Source: an uncultured Chitinophagaceae bacterium | GTDB taxonomy: Bacteria > Bacteroidota > Bacteroidia > Chitinophagales > Chitinophagaceae | Reading direction: 5' to 3' | Length of the DNA stretch: 15,575 nt | NCBI GenBank assembly: GCA_946885665.1 | Contig: CAMPGT010000066.1 | Coordinates: forward strand, 1 to 15,575 | In this document: positions 15,495-15,575 of the stretch, piece by piece | How the letters are laid out: every line of letters starts with the position of its first letter | Position numbering within the stretch: the stretch's first letter is position 1 | Notes under the pieces: model-generated | Databases searched by the model: none | Told to the model about the DNA's origin: nothing | What the model saw: the letters and a program-made list of their open reading frames with translations, nothing else | Program-made: the position numbers and the translations under genes

Positions 15495-15575
15495 ACGGTC
15501 CACCTCCGTGACAGCAACGCAAGTCTTTGCGATCCCCTGGCGCCTTTGCGTGCACCTATCCCCCGCTGGCGGGGG
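15495..15575. repeat. Non-coding tail with CTTTGCG direct repeats and a GC-rich hairpin
   Basis: After the MFS stop the sequence holds CTTTGCG at 15525-15531 and again at 15544-15550, 19 bases apart. The first copy can also pair with the preceding CGCAA (CGCAA GTCT TTGCG). At the very end, CCCCCG (15560-15565) and CGGGGG (15570-15575) form a hairpin with loop CTGG, cut off by the window edge. It could be the stem of a terminator if T residues follow. The CTTTGCG phrases resemble short dispersed intergenic repeats that I associate with Bacteroidota genomes, but this is from memory and unverified. Confidence 0.4.

Overview
The window looks like a chromosomal segment of a Bacteroidota species, probably of the Chitinophagaceae. 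The grounds are a glycine-rich single-RRM RNA-binding protein, a UvrA with Bacteroidota-like sequence, a barrel-type outer membrane protein, a small protein ending in a domain like the type IX secretion (T9SS) sorting domain, and a promoter box of the TAnnTTTG type upstream of uvrA. Shine-Dalgarno sequences are weak or absent at most starts. No tRNA, rRNA, CRISPR array, transposase or phage gene was seen. The genus is an inference.

Left part (1-2453): the window opens in the last codons of a probable rplI (ribosomal protein L9). A hairpin and a leader of about 190 bases follow, then a monocistronic RRM protein gene closed by a very clear intrinsic terminator. Next come two envelope or secreted protein genes on the + strand: a beta-barrel protein and a 134-residue signal-bearing protein with a T9SS sorting-like C-terminus.

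Middle (2454-6287): uvrA (excision repair) runs on the - strand, divergent from a galM/LacX-type aldose 1-epimerase gene on the + strand.

Right part (6397-15494) is a glycoconjugate locus in two facing operons. On the + strand lie a GT-B glycosyltransferase, a GT4 glycosyltransferase, a GmhB-like heptose-bisphosphate phosphatase and a GT9 heptosyltransferase-like enzyme, packed with overlaps or short gaps. On the - strand lie a NodU/CmcH-family O-carbamoyltransferase, a GT2 glycosyltransferase with C-terminal membrane segments, and a second GT9 enzyme. The two GT9 genes meet tail to tail and overlap by 41 bases. An MFS transporter gene is divergent from the carbamoyltransferase gene. Five glycosyltransferases, a heptose-precursor phosphatase and a carbamoyltransferase together suggest assembly of a heptose-containing, carbamoylated surface or secreted glycan. 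This is the most interesting system in the window. Its product cannot be named from sequence alone.

The window ends in a short non-coding stretch with a CTTTGCG direct repeat and a GC-rich hairpin at the very edge.
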